Source: DATILI01 sp035476635 (GTDB lineage: Bacteria > Pseudomonadota > Gammaproteobacteria > Burkholderiales > Burkholderiaceae_C). From it: DNA of 10,065 nucleotides. Shown piece after piece: positions 8,290 through 10,065 of the stretch. Under the pieces are notes generated by a model. It saw only the letters and a list, made by a program, of their open reading frames with translations. It ran no database searches and was not told where the DNA came from. A program made the position numbers and the translations under genes. The stretch spans positions 1 through 10,065 of the forward strand of contig DATILI010000010.1 in assembly GCA_035476635.1 (NCBI GenBank), in the 5' to 3' direction. Every line of letters begins with the position of its first letter. Within the stretch, counting starts at the first letter, position 1.

Positions 8290-8553
8290 TCAAGATCGCG
8301 GTTTCCAACCGGGTGGAACTGACGAGGGTGCCTGTGGTTGTGTCGTCAGCGGACTGACGATTTCCTCGACGGTGTGGCAAGCGGTCTCCAATTGAACGAT
8401 GCGCTTGGACATGCGATGCAGGGCACCTTGCTTTTCCGAAAGCGGAACGGCGTCGTCGCCCCCATCGTCAAGCAATCGTGCGGCTTCCTTGTAGCGCTCT
8501 GACAGGACCGCGAGATCGTTGCGGATCCTGTTCAATTCTTCTTCCAGTTTCAC
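8290..8553 (-). CDS. Small coiled-coil protein of unknown function
   Basis: The ORF encodes 87 residues from a GTG start with GGAG five bases upstream, a good ribosome binding site. I do not recognise the family. Residues 1-29 form a charged amphipathic helix with hydrophobic positions at Leu3, Leu7, Ile10, Leu14, Leu17, Tyr21 and Leu28. An acidic Gly turn (DDGGDD, 29-34) leads to a second helix (about 38-66, MSKRIVQLETACHTVEEIV), and a Pro-rich tail (68-87) ends in PPGWKPRS. There is no signal peptide or membrane segment, so it is likely cytoplasmic, perhaps a helical hairpin that oligomerises. It sits between the sigma-54 activator gene (125 bases upstream) and prsT (101 bases downstream) on the same strand. 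A five-base-pair hairpin (GGCAC/GTGCC, 8273-8289) starts directly after its stop but has no T-run, so read-through into prsT is expected. Good ribosome binding site and clean helical pattern favour a real gene; homologues were not checked. Confidence 0.6.
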   Translation of the reverse strand: MKLEEELNRIRNDLAVLSERYKEAARLLDDGGDDAVPLSEKQGALHRMSKRIVQLETACHTVEEIVSPLTTQPQAPSSVPPGWKPRS

Positions 8554-8595
8554 GAAGGCTCCATCAACCGGGGACCGGCCGTGGCTTGTGACATG

Positions 8596-8643
8596 GTCCT
8601 ATGGAGAGAAATTACGGCAGGCCCCCGGCTTTCCAAGTAGGAC
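8596..8643 (-). repeat. Bulged inverted repeat in the leader region of the coiled-coil ORF
   Basis: On the minus strand GTCCTA (8643-8638), a two-base CT bulge and TGGA (8635-8632) pair with TCCA (8605-8602) and TAGGAC (8601-8596), ten pairs in all. They enclose a 26-base GC-rich segment containing AAGCCGGGGGCCTGCC. There is no T-run after it, so it is not an intrinsic terminator for the activator gene. It could be a structured leader of the coiled-coil ORF/prsT unit or a protein operator. A weak promoter-like pair, TTGGAA (8636-8631) and TAATTT (8614-8609) with a 16-base spacer, overlaps it. Confidence 0.4.
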
Positions 8644-8678
8644 AGCACCGTTTTCTGATACCAGACGAAGCGCCGTCG

Positions 8679-10065
8679 CTATGCGGTGATTCCGCGCTGG
8701 CGTGCCCGGTAGGCAAGCTGCGGCCGCGTGATGCCCAGCAGGCGCGCGGCGGCCGAGACGTTTCCCTTGCATTGCGCAAGGGCGCGGCGCATCAACGCCT
8801 CCTCGATTTGCGGCAACGTGCCCTGGCTTGGCCCCAGCGGTGTTGCGGCCGCGCCAGGAGCGGGCCGCGTCGACGCTTCTTGCGGCCTCGTCGCTTCGTC
8901 CTGTGCGACCAGGTGGCCATCGGGCCGGACCGACAGCACGCTCTTGTCGCGCTTTTCGCCACTGGTGAACAGGTGGTGGACGTCGATCAGCTCGCCTTCA
9001 GGCGCAACGATCAGCGCCCGCTCGATCAGGTTTTGCAGCTCGCGGATGTTGCCGGGGTAGTCATAGTTCAGCAGCGCCTTGACGGCCGCCTGGCTGAAGC
9101 CCGGAACCGGGCGGCCATGCTTGCGGCTGTAGTGGCCCAGGAAGTGGCTCATCAGCAGCGGCACATCGTCGCGCCGTTCGCGCAAGGGCGGCAGGTGAAT
9201 GGGAAACACGTTCAGGCGGAAGAACAAGTCGTCGCGGAACCGGCCCTCGCGCACGGCCTGGCGCAAGTCCACGTTGGTGGCAGCAATGACGCGCGTGTCT
9301 ACCCGGATGCCGCGTGTGCCGCCAACGCGCTCGATCTCGCCTTCCTGCAGGGCCCGCAACAGCTTGCCCTGGGCCACGTAGCTCAAGGTGCCGATCTCAT
9401 CCAGGAACAGCGTGCCGCCGTGCGCGCGTTCGAAGCGGCCGGGCCGCGCGGCGCCAGCGCCGGTGTAGGCGCCTCGCTCCACGCCGAAAAGTTCCGATTC
9501 GACCAGGGTCTCGGGAATTGCCGCGCAGTTCACGGCCACGAAAGGCGCGTCGCGGCGCGGGCTGATGTGGTGCAGCATGCTCGCGAACTTTTCCTTGCCC
9601 ACGCCCGATTCGCCGGTGAACAGCACGGTGGCGGTCGTCGGCGCCACGCGGTGCAGCAGATGGCAGGCTGCGTTGAAGGCCGATGAAGCACCGACCATGG
9701 CATCCCCCTGCGGCGGGGCAACGGGAAGCTCGGCGGCTCGCGCCGCGCCGGCGCCATGGGGGGAGGTGTGGGAGGCCCCCACAAAGTCCCGCGCCCGCAG
9801 GTAGCGCAGATCCTCTTCCACGTTGTCCCAGCGCTCCGCCGATTTCCCGATGACCCGGCAATGCGCCTCGCCCATGGAGCGGCAGTTGACTTCGCGGAAA
9901 ACCACCAGGCGCCCGAACAGCGTACTGACGTAGCCGGTGGCATAGCCCACCTGCATCCAGCAGGCGGCCGAGCCGCCGATGCCGTAGGCGGCGATGTGCT
10001 CGTCGTCCTCGCTGGAGTGGTGCCAGAGGAATTCGCCTTCATAGTCCGAGGTGTCGGGGTCGTAG
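8679..10065 (-). CDS. Sigma-54-dependent activator of the XylR/DmpR/MopR family, C-terminal 461 residues (N-terminus beyond right edge)
   Basis: The frame is open to the window edge and ends at TAG 8679-8681. Numbering from the first visible residue, 1-75 is the end of the aromatic-sensing XylR_N domain plus V4R. Cys35, Glu58, Cys61 and Cys69 keep the spacing (23, 3, 8) of the zinc ligands reported for the phenol sensor MopR (Cys155, Glu178, Cys181, Cys189), and Trp14 aligns with its phenol-contacting Trp134. A linker (VEEDLRYLRARDF) leads to the AAA+ domain: Walker A GESGVGKE 151-158, GAYTGA loop 198-203, Walker B GGTLFLDEI 216-224, arginine-finger segment FRDDLFFRLNVFP 276-288, PGNIRELQN 337-345. 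A Fis-type helix-turn-helix (about 432-460) closes the protein. Such proteins bind aromatic effectors directly, release the AAA+ domain from repression and open sigma-54 promoters of phenol or toluene-type catabolic operons. The effector cannot be named because the rest of the pocket is missing. The Phe-to-Tyr change in GAFTGA is noted. Confidence 0.93.
   Translation of the reverse strand, partial: YDPDTSDYEGEFLWHHSSEDDEHIAAYGIGGSAACWMQVGYATGYVSTLFGRLVVFREVNCRSMGEAHCRVIGKSAERWDNVEEDLRYLRARDFVGASHTSPHGAGAARAAELPVAPPQGDAMVGASSAFNAACHLLHRVAPTTATVLFTGESGVGKEKFASMLHHISPRRDAPFVAVNCAAIPETLVESELFGVERGAYTGAGAARPGRFERAHGGTLFLDEIGTLSYVAQGKLLRALQEGEIERVGGTRGIRVDTRVIAATNVDLRQAVREGRFRDDLFFRLNVFPIHLPPLRERRDDVPLLMSHFLGHYSRKHGRPVPGFSQAAVKALLNYDYPGNIRELQNLIERALIVAPEGELIDVHHLFTSGEKRDKSVLSVRPDGHLVAQDEATRPQEASTRPAPGAAATPLGPSQGTLPQIEEALMRRALAQCKGNVSAAARLLGITRPQLAYRARQRGITA

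Noticed and set aside
8596..8643. A cyclic di-GMP (GEMM-I) riboswitch, suggested by an AAAGCC segment
   Set aside because: The other conserved GEMM elements, including the tetraloop and receptor segments and the second stem, are absent, and the element is too short.
8601..9686. A 361-codon open frame on the plus strand opposite the activator gene
   Set aside because: The opposite strand encodes an unmistakable AAA+ domain with all motifs. The plus-strand translation has no recognisable domain or good ribosome binding site.

Overview
The window looks like chromosomal DNA of a betaproteobacterium of the Burkholderiales, probably Comamonadaceae or a close relative. It is GC-rich. It carries a 1340-residue PurL of the Gram-negative type whose start (MTLHITQFEGGNALSEF) reads like those of Burkholderiales, and it encodes PEP-CTERM/exosortase components, which are common in that order. 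The lineage is inferred from protein character, not from a marker gene.

Left part (1-4330): the first 45 codons of a methionine aminopeptidase (minus strand) are divergent from a complete purL (plus strand), across a 134-base gap. purL ends in a strong, nearly symmetrical hairpin terminator. The gene on the other side is convergent, so both probably share it.

Middle part (4349-8553, all minus strand): in transcription order there is a small coiled-coil ORF, a 943-residue TPR protein of the PrsT type (PEP-CTERM system), and then a separately promoted PEP-CTERM substrate resembling the exosortase-dependent surface protein XDP1. Upstream of the substrate gene is a very good sigma-54 -24/-12 promoter. 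This fits the known RpoN/PrsK-PrsR control of PEP-CTERM genes. The exosortase (EpsH/XrtA), PrsK and PrsR are not in this window and must lie elsewhere.

Right part (8679-10065, minus strand): the C-terminal 461 residues of a sigma-54 activator of the XylR/DmpR/MopR family. It has the V4R zinc-site residues, an AAA+ domain and a Fis-type helix-turn-helix. Its N-terminus, with most of the aromatic-sensing pocket, lies beyond the right edge. Its natural target is more likely a catabolic operon beyond the window than the PEP-CTERM genes, although its position beside a sigma-54-controlled gene deserves a test.

The least explained parts are the coiled-coil ORF, its upstream region with a bulged inverted repeat, and the placement of a PrsT-like protein without a lipobox outside a visible exosortase cluster. 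I see no mobile element, CRISPR array, tRNA or rRNA.
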